A stretch of 30,481 bases of DNA from an uncultured Clostridium sp. (GTDB lineage: Bacteria; Bacillota; Clostridia; TANB77; CAG-508). The stretch is from positions 1 through 30,481 of the forward strand of contig USQY01000017.1 in NCBI GenBank assembly GCA_900557045.1, read 5' to 3'. The notes below the pieces were generated by a model. That model ran no database searches and had not been told where the DNA came from. It worked only from the letters and a program-made list of their open reading frames with translations. A program made the translations under genes and the position numbers. Shown here piece after piece: positions 1 to 7,808 of the stretch. Each line of letters begins with the position of its first letter. Within the stretch, counting starts at the first letter, position 1.

Positions 1-144
1 AAAGCAATAGCACAACTTTTAATAACATTACTTAGTTTATTTTTACTTTCTTGGGTTAGTGCTATTTGGGGATTAATCGAAGGAATACTTATATTAACTG
101 GTAATATTAAAAAAGATGCATCTGGTAATGATTTAATAGATTAA
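1..144 (+). CDS. TM2 domain-containing protein, C-terminal fragment
   Basis: The reading frame is open from base 1 and stops at 142-144, leaving the last 47 residues. They contain a hydrophobic helix followed by IWGLIEGILILTG, the typical second half of a TM2 domain, a small membrane module with two helices and a short turn. The 5' part lies outside the window. A hairpin terminator follows directly. TM2 proteins have no firmly established bacterial function; the family assignment rests on this motif only. Confidence 0.6.
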   Translation, partial: KAIAQLLITLLSLFLLSWVSAIWGLIEGILILTGNIKKDASGNDLID

Positions 145-157
145 TTGTTATTATAAT

Positions 158-192
158 AAAAACGTAAAAGTTTAAAACTCTTACGTTTTTTA
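158..192 (+). terminator. Rho-independent terminator after the TM2 gene
   Basis: A ten-base arm at 158-167 pairs with 181-190, and after one mismatch five more pairs close a three-base loop. The right arm ends in a run of T. It lies 14 bases after the TM2 stop codon. Confidence 0.75.
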
Positions 193-304
193 TTATATTA
201 TCTTACTTAAATTAATTTTTATTGTATATTCTAAACATGTTTTTTTCTTTTGTTTACATCTTAAAATATGTATGATAAAATTATAAATGTAAGTAGGTGA
301 AATT

Positions 305-1222
305 ATGAAAAAATTATTTGGAGTTATTTTTTCAACAATAATATTATTACTTGTTTTTTGGTTTATTTTAGGGTATTTTAATTTTCAAAATATAACAAAT
401 AAAAAAAATCCAATATATGTTGTTAAAAAAGAAACATATAAAACAAAACAAAATGGTAATAATATTGAAGTAACAAAATATGATAATATTATTTATAAAA
501 TTATATCAAGAAAAAAATACCTTGAAAGGAAAAAAATTGACGAAATAATTCAAAAACATTTAAAAAATACAAAAAAAATTATTGTTTCATCAAATATATT
601 AAAAGAGGATTGTATTCATAATTATAAAATAGAAGCCTCTAAAATTCATATAATTCCTCCTCCTGTTGATTATGAACCTATTAAGCATGTTGTAAAAAAT
701 GAAAAGTTTATATTTGGTATAAGTGCAACAGGATTTGAAAGAAAAGGTGGATATTTTTTATTAAAAGCAGCTGCAAAAATGAAAAAACAAAAGTATTCTA
801 ACTTTAAAGTTAAAATTATTTTAAAAAAAGAAAATTTATTTATTAAGTTTTTAACGATTTATTATGGAATATCAAAATATATTGAATTTTTACCAATCCA
901 AAAAAATATGTGTGATTTTTATGATTCAATAGATTGTTTAGTTATGCCATCAATACTTGAACCATTTGGAATGGTTGCAACAGAAGCTATGATGAATTCA
1001 AAACCTGTTATTGTGTCAAAAATTGCAGGTGTTTCGGATATCATTAAAGATGGTGTAAATGGATTTATTGTGAATAATAAGAATCTTGACCAAAAAATGC
1101 AGCAAATGATTAATATATCAAATGAAGATTATAAAAAAATGAGTAAAAATGCTTATAACTCTGTCGTTGATTTTACCTGTGAAAATTTTGCAAAAAAATA
1201 TCTTGAAATTTTACCCCAATAA
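305..1222 (+). CDS. Chimeric ORF: small membrane protein N-terminus joined to a glycosyltransferase family 4 C-terminal half
   Basis: This 305-residue frame seems to join two unrelated proteins. Residues 1 to about 66 have an N-terminal membrane segment (about 4-25) and a short polar domain of the kind found in small secreted or membrane proteins of low-GC Firmicutes. From about residue 70 on it is the C-terminal Rossmann half of a GT-B glycosyltransferase: an IIVSSN strand, IIPPPVDY, a GFERKGG turn, and the E-x7-E nucleotide-sugar motif in EPFGMVATEAMMNSKPVI (about residues 218-235). The acceptor-binding N-terminal half of a normal enzyme of about 370 residues is absent, so catalysis is unlikely. 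A weak AGGTGA ribosome site precedes the ATG. The DNA is very AT-rich. The join near 495-515 is in frame; I infer a chimeric assembly junction or a recombination scar rather than a real fusion. Confidence 0.7.
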   Translation: MKKLFGVIFSTIILLLVFWFILGYFNFQNITNKKNPIYVVKKETYKTKQNGNNIEVTKYDNIIYKIISRKKYLERKKIDEIIQKHLKNTKKIIVSSNILKEDCIHNYKIEASKIHIIPPPVDYEPIKHVVKNEKFIFGISATGFERKGGYFLLKAAAKMKKQKYSNFKVKIILKKENLFIKFLTIYYGISKYIEFLPIQKNMCDFYDSIDCLVMPSILEPFGMVATEAMMNSKPVIVSKIAGVSDIIKDGVNGFIVNNKNLDQKMQQMINISNEDYKKMSKNAYNSVVDFTCENFAKKYLEILPQ

Positions 1223-1293
1223 ATTACACTTTCTTATAATGATTTATTTTTTTTTTAATACATAATAAAAATATATATATTGGAGTTATAAGT

Positions 1294-1632
1294 ATGTTAA
1301 TGTTACTTTTACGCTTTATAGGCTTTGCATTAATAATAATGTTTACTGCTTGGATTGTACCTGGTATTCAAGTTGAAGATTTTAAATGGGCATTTGTTGT
1401 TGCAATAGTAATATCTTTAATAAATTTATTTATTAAACCAATTCTTATTTTTATTACCTTGCCAATAAATATTTTGACTTTGGGATTATTTACTCTTGTT
1501 ATAAATGCTCTATTATTAATATTTGCAGCTTATTTAGTTCCTGGTTTGCATATTGATGGTTTTTTAAGCGCATTATTGGGTTCAATAATAATATCACTAT
1601 TGACTGTCGGATTGAATAGTGTAAGCCTTTGA
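1294..1632 (+). CDS. Phage holin family / YvlD-like four-helix membrane protein
   Basis: This 112-residue protein is almost wholly hydrophobic, with four predicted membrane helices (about 3-22, 30-47, 52-78, 85-108). The pattern of WIVPGI, INLFIKPIL, LPINILTLGLFTLVINALLL and VPGLHIDGF matches the PF04020 family (YvlD and '4TMS phage holin' proteins). Despite the name, these are usually chromosomal envelope proteins of unknown role, with no lysis genes nearby, as here. GGAG lies upstream of the ATG. The last ten residues (TVGLNSVSL) do not look like the family's hydrophobic end and coincide with the start of a GC-rich block, so the C-terminus may have been altered at a junction near 1600. Confidence 0.8.
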   Translation: MLMLLLRFIGFALIIMFTAWIVPGIQVEDFKWAFVVAIVISLINLFIKPILIFITLPINILTLGLFTLVINALLLIFAAYLVPGLHIDGFLSALLGSIIISLLTVGLNSVSL

Positions 1633-1890
1633 TAGAACTTCACCGCCAAGATTAGGGGAATGCGGAAAAAAGCGTGCGTAAGCCAAAGCGCTGCACTTGA
1701 GCGGCTGCGCTCAGCAGGCGCAAAAGTGCGTAGCTTATAAATGACCGCCGTAGGAAAAACGACCGAATGAAATGAGGGCGGATCCCACAGGCAATCAGAA
1801 GCCGACAGCACAAAGTGCGACAGGCGAAGCGCTTTGAGCTTGAAGGAAATTCAAGACAGCCAAAGACGAACCCACTGCCTTAGGAGGGAA
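1607..1890. other. GC-rich structured intergenic block, candidate ncRNA or element remnant
   Basis: This stretch is clearly richer in G+C than the AT-rich sequence on both sides and has no convincing frame on either strand. It can form several hairpins: GAGCG/CGCTC around a four-base loop near 1699-1712, enclosed by a longer helix in which GCACTT pairs with AAGTGC; GCAC/GTGC near 1808-1818; and CTTGAA/TTCAAG near 1840-1856. It lies between the convergent holin-like and SulP genes. I do not see the conserved cores of RNase P RNA, tmRNA or SRP RNA. The right end of an IS200/IS605-type element, whose guide-RNA region is structured, is one possibility but I cannot show it. Confidence 0.4.
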
Positions 1891-1907
1891 AAAACAGATA
1901 AAAAATA

Positions 1908-3449
1908 TTAATGATTAAACCCGCTATTGTTATGAAATTGTTGCCATTTGAATTTAGGATAAGTGTGTTTTATTTCATTCCAGTCAATGTTAATAATATT
2001 ATTACCATTATTTTGAGTTTTATGTTTTTGTTCCCAATCTTTTAGATAATCTGCACAAGCATGGTCAATAAAATACAACTTATCAACACATATATCAACA
2101 TTTGTATTATTTGGAATACTTTCAAAAATATTTATCAAACTTGGAAGTTGTAAAAATGTAATGTTACCGCGAAGACAAATCACCATTTTGTTTTGAGTTT
2201 TTAAATAGTGTTTATGAATATTCGTTTTTAAAACTTTATAAGCATTTTTTATAAATGCGCAGGCAAAACCAATAAGTATGCCTTCAAACAAGTTGGTAAA
2301 TAAAATTGCAATTAAAGTAATAGCATATATAATAAATTCACCTTTACTTAAACTGTATAAATATTTTGCTGCTTTAACGTCAATTAAAGTAAAACCAGTA
2401 TAAACAAGGATAGCAGCAAGTGAAGCTGTTGGTATATAGTTTAACACTTGAGGAAAACATACAACAAAAAGTAAAATCCAGAATCCATGAAGTATAGGGG
2501 ATAATCTTGTTTGTGCATTTGCATTTATATTTGCAACAGAGCGGACAATAACACCTGTGATTGGCAATCCGCCAACAATTCCAGCAATTGAGTTACCAAC
2601 ACCTTGAGCAATTATTTCTTTGTTGTAATCTGTTTTTGAACGAGGTTCCATTTTATCAATCGCTGTTGACGTTAAAAGTGTTTCTGCGCTTGCAATAAAG
2701 GTTATTACAAAAGCCATCATTATAATTTTTATGTTGAATATTTGAGGAATTTGACTAAAGTGTAAAAATGTAACACCGCTAAAAAAGTTACTATCCATTT
2801 TAATATAATTTATATCAAAATGAAAAATATTAGCAATTAAAGAAGCTGATAAAACGGCCACTAAAGCTGAGGGTATAATTTTAAGTTTAGGAGTTCTTAA
2901 CGATTTCCATAAAACAATACAGCTTATTGTCCAAATACCTATCACACAAGCTTGTTGATGAGTCGACCAGTCAAATGGACGAATAGAAGAAGCTATAACT
3001 TCCCATAATGTTGTTAAATTCGCCCAAAAGTGATTTAATGGCTTTGAATCAAGCATTATATGAAATTGTGATAAAAATATTGATATCCCAATACCTGATA
3101 ACATCCCTTGAATTATTGCAGGTGAAATTGCTCGAAAATAATTACCTAATTGTAATAATCCAAAAGCGATTTGTATAAGTCCTACAATAAAAATTGTTAA
3201 AAATAACTGCTGTGCCCCCATATTGGTAAGAATATCTGCAACTATCAAAATTAAACCGGCTGCAGGGCCTGAAACCTGAAATGACCCGCCTGATAAGGCT
3301 CCTACTATTATTCCGCCTATTATACCCGAAATTAAACCGCAGTAAATAGGCAGACCGCAAGCTATTGAAAGACCTATTGCCAATGGTAAGGCTACTAAAA
3401 ATACTATTATGGATGCTAAAAAATCCTTTTTAAGGGAATTTATATTCAT
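1908..3449 (-). CDS. SulP family inorganic anion transporter
   Basis: This 513-residue membrane protein starts with KKDFLASIIVFLVALPLAIGLS and continues through GLPIYCGLISGIIGG, VSGPAAGL and GLPITGVIVRS, the signature of the SLC26/SulP transporter core, with about 12 to 14 helices in two inverted repeats. Residues from about 430 to the end form a short STAS-like cytoplasmic domain. Members move sulfate, bicarbonate or other anions, often with sodium or protons; the substrate cannot be read from the sequence. I chose the ATG at 3449 because a GGAG lies nine bases upstream; the frame runs 28 codons further upstream, but those residues are polar and unlike the family. It is transcribed convergently with the holin-like gene and divergently from the aldolase. 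Confidence 0.88.
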   Translation of the reverse strand: MNINSLKKDFLASIIVFLVALPLAIGLSIACGLPIYCGLISGIIGGIIVGALSGGSFQVSGPAAGLILIVADILTNMGAQQLFLTIFIVGLIQIAFGLLQLGNYFRAISPAIIQGMLSGIGISIFLSQFHIMLDSKPLNHFWANLTTLWEVIASSIRPFDWSTHQQACVIGIWTISCIVLWKSLRTPKLKIIPSALVAVLSASLIANIFHFDINYIKMDSNFFSGVTFLHFSQIPQIFNIKIIMMAFVITFIASAETLLTSTAIDKMEPRSKTDYNKEIIAQGVGNSIAGIVGGLPITGVIVRSVANINANAQTRLSPILHGFWILLFVVCFPQVLNYIPTASLAAILVYTGFTLIDVKAAKYLYSLSKGEFIIYAITLIAILFTNLFEGILIGFACAFIKNAYKVLKTNIHKHYLKTQNKMVICLRGNITFLQLPSLINIFESIPNNTNVDICVDKLYFIDHACADYLKDWEQKHKTQNNGNNIINIDWNEIKHTYPKFKWQQFHNNSGFNH

Positions 3450-3612
3450 TGTTTTATTTCTCCAATGTTTAAGTTTGTTAAAATTTAAAATGTTCGAATG
3501 GTGTAATCTATTTTGATAGTTTAAATATAACAAATAGAAAATGATATTTCAACAAAATGTAACGAAATATATTAATAATTTTTATGATATAATAATTAAA
3601 AAAAGGAGTTTT

Positions 3613-4215
3613 ATGAGTTTGGATAAAACAAAACGGGAACTTGTAAAAATTGTAAAAAAACTTGGCAAAAATAATTTATTGCCAGGAACAAGTGGAAATG
3701 TATCCGTCCGCATTAATGATGATTTAATTCTTATTACAGCTTCGGGTTCATCAAGTGCTTTTATAAGTATAGATGATATAATACTTACCGATTTAAACGG
3801 TAATGTTTGTGAAAAAACTGAAAAATGTCCCTCGTCAGAAATAGGTATTCATACACTTATTTATAAAAAACGAAATGATATAAATGCAATTATTCATTCC
3901 CATGCAAGTGCTTTATGTGCTTTTGCGGTTGCAGGAAGACCTTTAAGCAATATTTTAGCTGAGAATCTTTATTATTTTAATGAGGTTCCAATTGTACCCT
4001 ACTTTAAGCCAGGTTCAAGCGAACTTGCTATAAATACATCTTTATGTTTTGAGGATAAAAAAGTTAATGCTTGTTTTCTGTCAAATCACGGTTTTGTTTT
4101 AGGCGCAAAAAGTTTAAAAGATGCTTATAATCTTACTTTAATGGCTGAAAACAATGCTCGTATTGAGATTAATGCCAATATACTTGGTAGTTTAAAAACA
4201 ATTGATGTAATATAG
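3613..4215 (+). CDS. Class II aldolase/adducin family protein
   Basis: This is a soluble protein of 200 residues, the usual size for the L-fuculose-phosphate aldolase, ribulose-phosphate epimerase and methylthioribulose-phosphate dehydratase superfamily. NLLPGTSGNVSVR forms the phosphate-binding loop. The zinc site is visible as His-x-His in IIHSHAS plus a later His in SNHG, and the Glu of SSEIGIH is the likely catalytic acid. These residues support an active metal-dependent lyase or aldolase; the substrate is not predictable. The ATG at 3613 has an AAAAGGAG ribosome site at 3601-3608; an upstream in-frame extension from 3541 lacks one. A strong terminator follows. Confidence 0.85.
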   Translation: MSLDKTKRELVKIVKKLGKNNLLPGTSGNVSVRINDDLILITASGSSSAFISIDDIILTDLNGNVCEKTEKCPSSEIGIHTLIYKKRNDINAIIHSHASALCAFAVAGRPLSNILAENLYYFNEVPIVPYFKPGSSELAINTSLCFEDKKVNACFLSNHGFVLGAKSLKDAYNLTLMAENNARIEINANILGSLKTIDVI

Positions 4216-4240
4216 TACAAAATCTTTTTTATACGATTTA

Positions 4241-4274
4241 AAAAACTGTCACATAACATATATGACAGTTTTTA
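4241..4274 (+). terminator. Rho-independent terminator after the aldolase gene
   Basis: A perfect 11-base-pair stem (4241-4251 with 4263-4273) ends in T5 on the + strand and in T5 on the opposite strand, so it can serve both the aldolase gene and the leftward gene that stops at 4311. Confidence 0.85.
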
Positions 4275-4310
4275 ATATTAAGTCAAATATAAAAAAGCTT
4301 TAAAAAAAAA

Positions 4311-4559
4311 TTATTTTTTAGCCCCAAGCACGATATCAACAAAACTTTGAGCTTTTAAACTTGCTCCACCGACCAATGCTCCATCAATATCTGATTGAGC
4401 CATTTGTTCTTTTATTGTTTCTGGTTTTACATCAGAAATATATATTTTTTGTTTTTTTAAATATTTTCGTATAAAAAGATAAGTTGAATATCCTTCTATT
4501 CCAAAACCTAATATCAATATTTTTTTATTTTTTAAATATTCTACTAATGCATTAATCAT
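4311..4559 (-). CDS. In-frame join of a MurD-like N-terminus to the C-terminus of triosephosphate isomerase
   Basis: The 82-residue frame has two halves. Residues 1 to about 41 (KKILILGFGIEGYSTYLFIRK, then KIYISD) are the first Rossmann strand, glycine-rich loop and helix of a MurD-type UDP-MurNAc-L-Ala ligase, which normally runs to more than 400 residues. Residues 43-82 (VKPETIKEQMAQSDIDGALVGGASLKA) are the last two strand-helix units of TpiA, with the phosphate-binding GALVGGASL loop. The join is near 4430-4435. Its start overlaps the murL stop codon by eight bases, as expected for a coupled murL-murD2 pair. Neither half can work alone. I infer that everything left of the join belongs to a different genome or locus. 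Confidence 0.75.
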   Translation of the reverse strand: MINALVEYLKNKKILILGFGIEGYSTYLFIRKYLKKQKIYISDVKPETIKEQMAQSDIDGALVGGASLKAQSFVDIVLGAKK

Positions 4560-5928
4560 TAAAAATCTCTTCCTTCAATATCTTATTTTGCTCTTTTGTT
4601 AAATTATTATCATTATTATATTTTGTTGTTAAATCATTTTCTAAATTACTTAATTTATAATTTTCTTTATAATATTTCAATAAATATGGTAACTCTTCAT
4701 TTTGTTCTTCTAAATCAACTATAGTCTTACTTAGTGCAAAACATACTTCTTCATATGTTCCAACACATTCAAATGGCTTTGTTTCACCATTTCCTGTAAG
4801 TTCAACAAATGTTTTTAATAAATCTTCTCTTTTAAATAAATCTTCTCCAAAAATATTTATTAACTTTTGTTTATACAAAAATGGACTTAAAATTATATAT
4901 ACAAATAAACATTTTGGACAATTACAACACCATTTCCATTCTACTCCTTTGCTCCCTACATTACAACTTTTAAATATAGTATGATATTTTTCAAATTTTG
5001 AAAATGCCATTGCTATTTGTAATTCATTTAATGGTCGTAAAAAGCTAAAATATTCTACATTTCTTTTTAAATATTTATTATAATATTTTCTAAAATCGTT
5101 CTCAAATTCAAAACTTTTTGAATATTGGTGATTTATTTTTTCTCCTTGAACATTTGACTCATTTGCACTTGATTCATTAGATAATGCCACATATTTTTTA
5201 CCTATTATATCTGCTATAAAATATGATAAAAATGCAAGTAATGAAGAAAATGGTGTATGACCATTTATAAATCCTTGCTTATTTAAATCTAATAGGTTTG
5301 AATCTATTGTTCTTTTTACTTCAACAATTCTATTTTCATCATAACCTGCAACTCTTGCACATTCTAATGTTACAGGCTTCGGATTTATAATTAAACAGTA
5401 ATTATCTTTTTGATTTTTCAAACATTCTAATGTAACACAGGAATCCTTTCCACCACCAATTGGAATTAAGTATCCATCATTTTTTTCATTACTATAATCC
5501 TCATAAACTTTCGTACTTTCACATCTAATATTCATAAAATCATTGATATTGGTATGTATTCCATTTGTAAAAAATAATTCACCTAATCCATAAAAATACA
5601 ATTTTTTAAACCAATCAATTTGTTCATTATTAAGATATCCTGCTTTTATTATCACATTAGGTGAACATGTGCATTTCCAATAACTTATAAGTTCAATTAG
5701 TCCTATATGAAATATTGCATTATTACAATTTTGAATTAATTTTTCATTTATATCTAAATTCTTTTTTAATATTTTAATTTCTGGTTCAAATGATGTTAAA
5801 CCTTCTATTGTAAATTTATATTTAATTTTTATCTCACTTTCCAAATTGTTTACAATTGAAAAACCTTCATATACAAATGTATTATACTTGTTTCTTAATT
5901 GCTTAAATTTTTCAAAATTATCAACCAT
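4552..5928 (-). CDS. murL: MurL-type UDP-MurNAc-L-Ala-L-Glu epimerase
   Basis: The 458-residue protein carries a PP-loop-like IGGGKDS (about 157-163), SNESSANES (250-258), the block FSFLRPLNELQIA (294-306) and a CCNCPKC cluster (334-340), a combination I recognise from MurL. In Xanthomonas, MurD2 adds L-Glu to UDP-MurNAc-L-Ala and MurL inverts that residue to D-Glu using ATP, replacing the usual MurI plus MurD route. That the next gene downstream starts as a MurD-like ligase supports the reading strongly. A GGAGG lies nine bases before the ATG, and the stop overlaps the next start, so the two are probably translated together. The alternative is another PP-loop enzyme of unknown substrate. Confidence 0.82.
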   Translation of the reverse strand: MVDNFEKFKQLRNKYNTFVYEGFSIVNNLESEIKIKYKFTIEGLTSFEPEIKILKKNLDINEKLIQNCNNAIFHIGLIELISYWKCTCSPNVIIKAGYLNNEQIDWFKKLYFYGLGELFFTNGIHTNINDFMNIRCESTKVYEDYSNEKNDGYLIPIGGGKDSCVTLECLKNQKDNYCLIINPKPVTLECARVAGYDENRIVEVKRTIDSNLLDLNKQGFINGHTPFSSLLAFLSYFIADIIGKKYVALSNESSANESNVQGEKINHQYSKSFEFENDFRKYYNKYLKRNVEYFSFLRPLNELQIAMAFSKFEKYHTIFKSCNVGSKGVEWKWCCNCPKCLFVYIILSPFLYKQKLINIFGEDLFKREDLLKTFVELTGNGETKPFECVGTYEEVCFALSKTIVDLEEQNEELPYLLKYYKENYKLSNLENDLTTKYNNDNNLTKEQNKILKEEIFND

Positions 5929-6010
5929 TTCTGCTTTCCTCCATTCTTTGCTAATTCTACCATTATTTAAAATTTATTGCAATATTACATATTTTATGAT
6001 TTCACATATA

Positions 6011-6041
6011 TAAAAGAAGTTGCTAACTATTAGCAACTTCT
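6011..6041 (-). terminator. Rho-independent terminator overlapping the end of the helicase gene
   Basis: A perfect 12-base-pair stem (6015-6026 with 6030-6041) with a three-base loop includes the last codons and stop of the leftward helicase gene and runs into T-rich sequence on the - strand. Confidence 0.8.
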
Positions 6042-7615
6042 ACATTTACCACTTTATTTTTTATACTTTTACCTTTTACATTTTTCAAAACTTCATCAAC
6101 ATAGCTTTCTGGAACATCTACAAATGAAAAATTATCTAAAAGATTAATACGTCCCATCTCCTGACTAGATAAAGCTGTATATGAACTAAAGCATCCCACA
6201 ATATCCTTAACCATAACCTTATCTTTTTTTCCAACATTTAAAAATAGTCTTACAAAACCATTTTCATCTGCTTCATATGTATTTATTGTTTGATTATTAT
6301 TTTCATTGTTTATATTTAAACTAATGTATGTAATTAGTGCTTTAGAAATTTCTTCTAAATTATATTGTTTTTCTTGTAAATCATTTATAATATTAATATC
6401 TTTAAATTCTTTACTTTTAATTATTTCTTCTATTTTAACAATAATTTTTTTGTTTTTTGCTTCATCAACTTCTTTTAATGTAGGTATTTTTCCCATTTTT
6501 ATTTTTGTATTAGCATATTTTTCTATTTCTTTTAATTTCAATTTTTCTTTACCTGTATAAAAAGTATATGCTATTCCATCTTTTCCATTTCTACCAGTTC
6601 TACCTATTCTATGCACATAATACTCTAATTCTTGTGGAATATCATAATTAATAACAAGTTCCAAATCTTTTACATCTATACCTCTTGCAGCAACATCTGT
6701 TGCTACTAATATTTGAATATTCCCAGATTTTAATTTTTTCATTATTCTATCTCTTTGATTTTGTTTTATATCACCATGCAAACTTTCAGCTTTATATCCT
6801 TTTGATTTTAATTCATCAATTAAAGTATCAACTTTCTTTTTAGTATTACAAAATACTATTGCTTTTTTAGGTTGTATAACATCAATTATCCTACAAACGG
6901 TTTCATCTTTCATTTTAGATTTTACTTCAATTGCTTCTTGTTTAATTTTTTCAACAGTTAATTCTTCTGCTTTTATTTTTATGTTTTTAGGATTTGTTAA
7001 ATATTTTTTTGTAATACCCATAATTCTTTTATTCATTGTAGCTGAAAATAATATTGTTTGTCTATTTTCTGGAATATCCTTTAAAATAGTTTCAATATCT
7101 TCTTCAAATCCCATATTTAACATTTCATCTGCTTCATCTAAAATAACCATTTTTACCTGGTTTAATTTAATAGTTCTTCTTCTCATATGATCCATTACTC
7201 TACCTGGTGTTCCAACTATTATTTGTACACCTTTTTTTAATCCTAATATTTGTCTTTCTATAGACTCTCCACCATATATTGCCATACATTTGATACTTTC
7301 ATAATATTTTAAATATTTACGTAATTCTTGTGTAACTTGAACTGCAAGTTCTCTTGTAGGACATAGTATTATTGCTTGTGTTTTTCTATTTTCTGAATCA
7401 ATTTTTTCTATCATTGGCAATCCAAAAGATGCTGTTTTTCCTGTTCCTGTTTGAGATTGACCAATTAAATCCCTTCCTTTTAATATATATGGAATTGATT
7501 GTTTTTGAATTTCTGTTGTTTCTATATACCCGATATCTTTTAATGCTCTTTTTAATTTTTCAGATAAATTTAAATCTTCAAATTTTAATACTTCTTTTTC
7601 TTTATTTTCTTCCAT
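6023..7615 (-). CDS. deaD: DEAD-box ATP-dependent RNA helicase (CshA/DeaD/DbpA type)
   Basis: The 530 residues show the complete helicase core: the Q motif near 35-40, Walker A SQTGTGKT (54-61), PTRELA (about 86-91), DEAD (160-163), SAT (about 191-193) and HRIGRTGR. After about residue 455 comes a compact domain (RLFLNVGKKDKV, then YVDEVLKNVKGKSI) resembling the DbpA RNA-binding domain, which in related proteins directs the enzyme to ribosomal RNA or other structured RNA. It is likely a cytoplasmic RNA-remodelling enzyme for ribosome assembly or cold growth. The ATG is fixed by the conserved N-terminus, but the only good ribosome site (GGAG near 7651-7656) lies about 30 bases upstream with a small hairpin between. 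Confidence 0.93.
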   Translation of the reverse strand: MEENKEKEVLKFEDLNLSEKLKRALKDIGYIETTEIQKQSIPYILKGRDLIGQSQTGTGKTASFGLPMIEKIDSENRKTQAIILCPTRELAVQVTQELRKYLKYYESIKCMAIYGGESIERQILGLKKGVQIIVGTPGRVMDHMRRRTIKLNQVKMVILDEADEMLNMGFEEDIETILKDIPENRQTILFSATMNKRIMGITKKYLTNPKNIKIKAEELTVEKIKQEAIEVKSKMKDETVCRIIDVIQPKKAIVFCNTKKKVDTLIDELKSKGYKAESLHGDIKQNQRDRIMKKLKSGNIQILVATDVAARGIDVKDLELVINYDIPQELEYYVHRIGRTGRNGKDGIAYTFYTGKEKLKLKEIEKYANTKIKMGKIPTLKEVDEAKNKKIIVKIEEIIKSKEFKDINIINDLQEKQYNLEEISKALITYISLNINNENNNQTINTYEADENGFVRLFLNVGKKDKVMVKDIVGCFSSYTALSSQEMGRINLLDNFSFVDVPESYVDEVLKNVKGKSIKNKVVNVEVANS

Positions 7616-7743
7616 TAATTAAGATAACACTTTTTATTGCTATCTTCTCCTTTCTAAAATCTAACTTTATTATTATAACATATTTCTTATTGTTAATCAA
7701 TGATTATTTCACATTATTTACATAATTCTATTTGTGTTACCAC

Positions 7744-7772
7744 TTGACTTTTCACTTTTACTAATATACAAT
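7744..7772 (+). promoter_or_regulatory. Sigma-A type promoter for spoVD
   Basis: TTGACT (7744-7749) and TACAAT (7767-7772) are separated by exactly 17 bases, about 37 bases ahead of the spoVD start codon. Confidence 0.65.
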
Positions 7773-7808
7773 ATTTCCAAAATTAACTATATGAAAAGCT
7801 GGTGAATT

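Noticed and set aside
1294..1632. Holin as evidence of a prophage
   Set aside because: The family is mostly chromosomal, and no endolysin, tail, capsid or integrase genes are present.
1530..1811. A 93-codon frame on the - strand in the GC-rich block
   Set aside because: It overlaps the holin-like gene, has no ribosome site and no recognisable motif; its length reflects the higher G+C content.
1607..1890. RNase P RNA, tmRNA or SRP RNA
   Set aside because: None of the conserved core sequences of these RNAs could be found on either strand.
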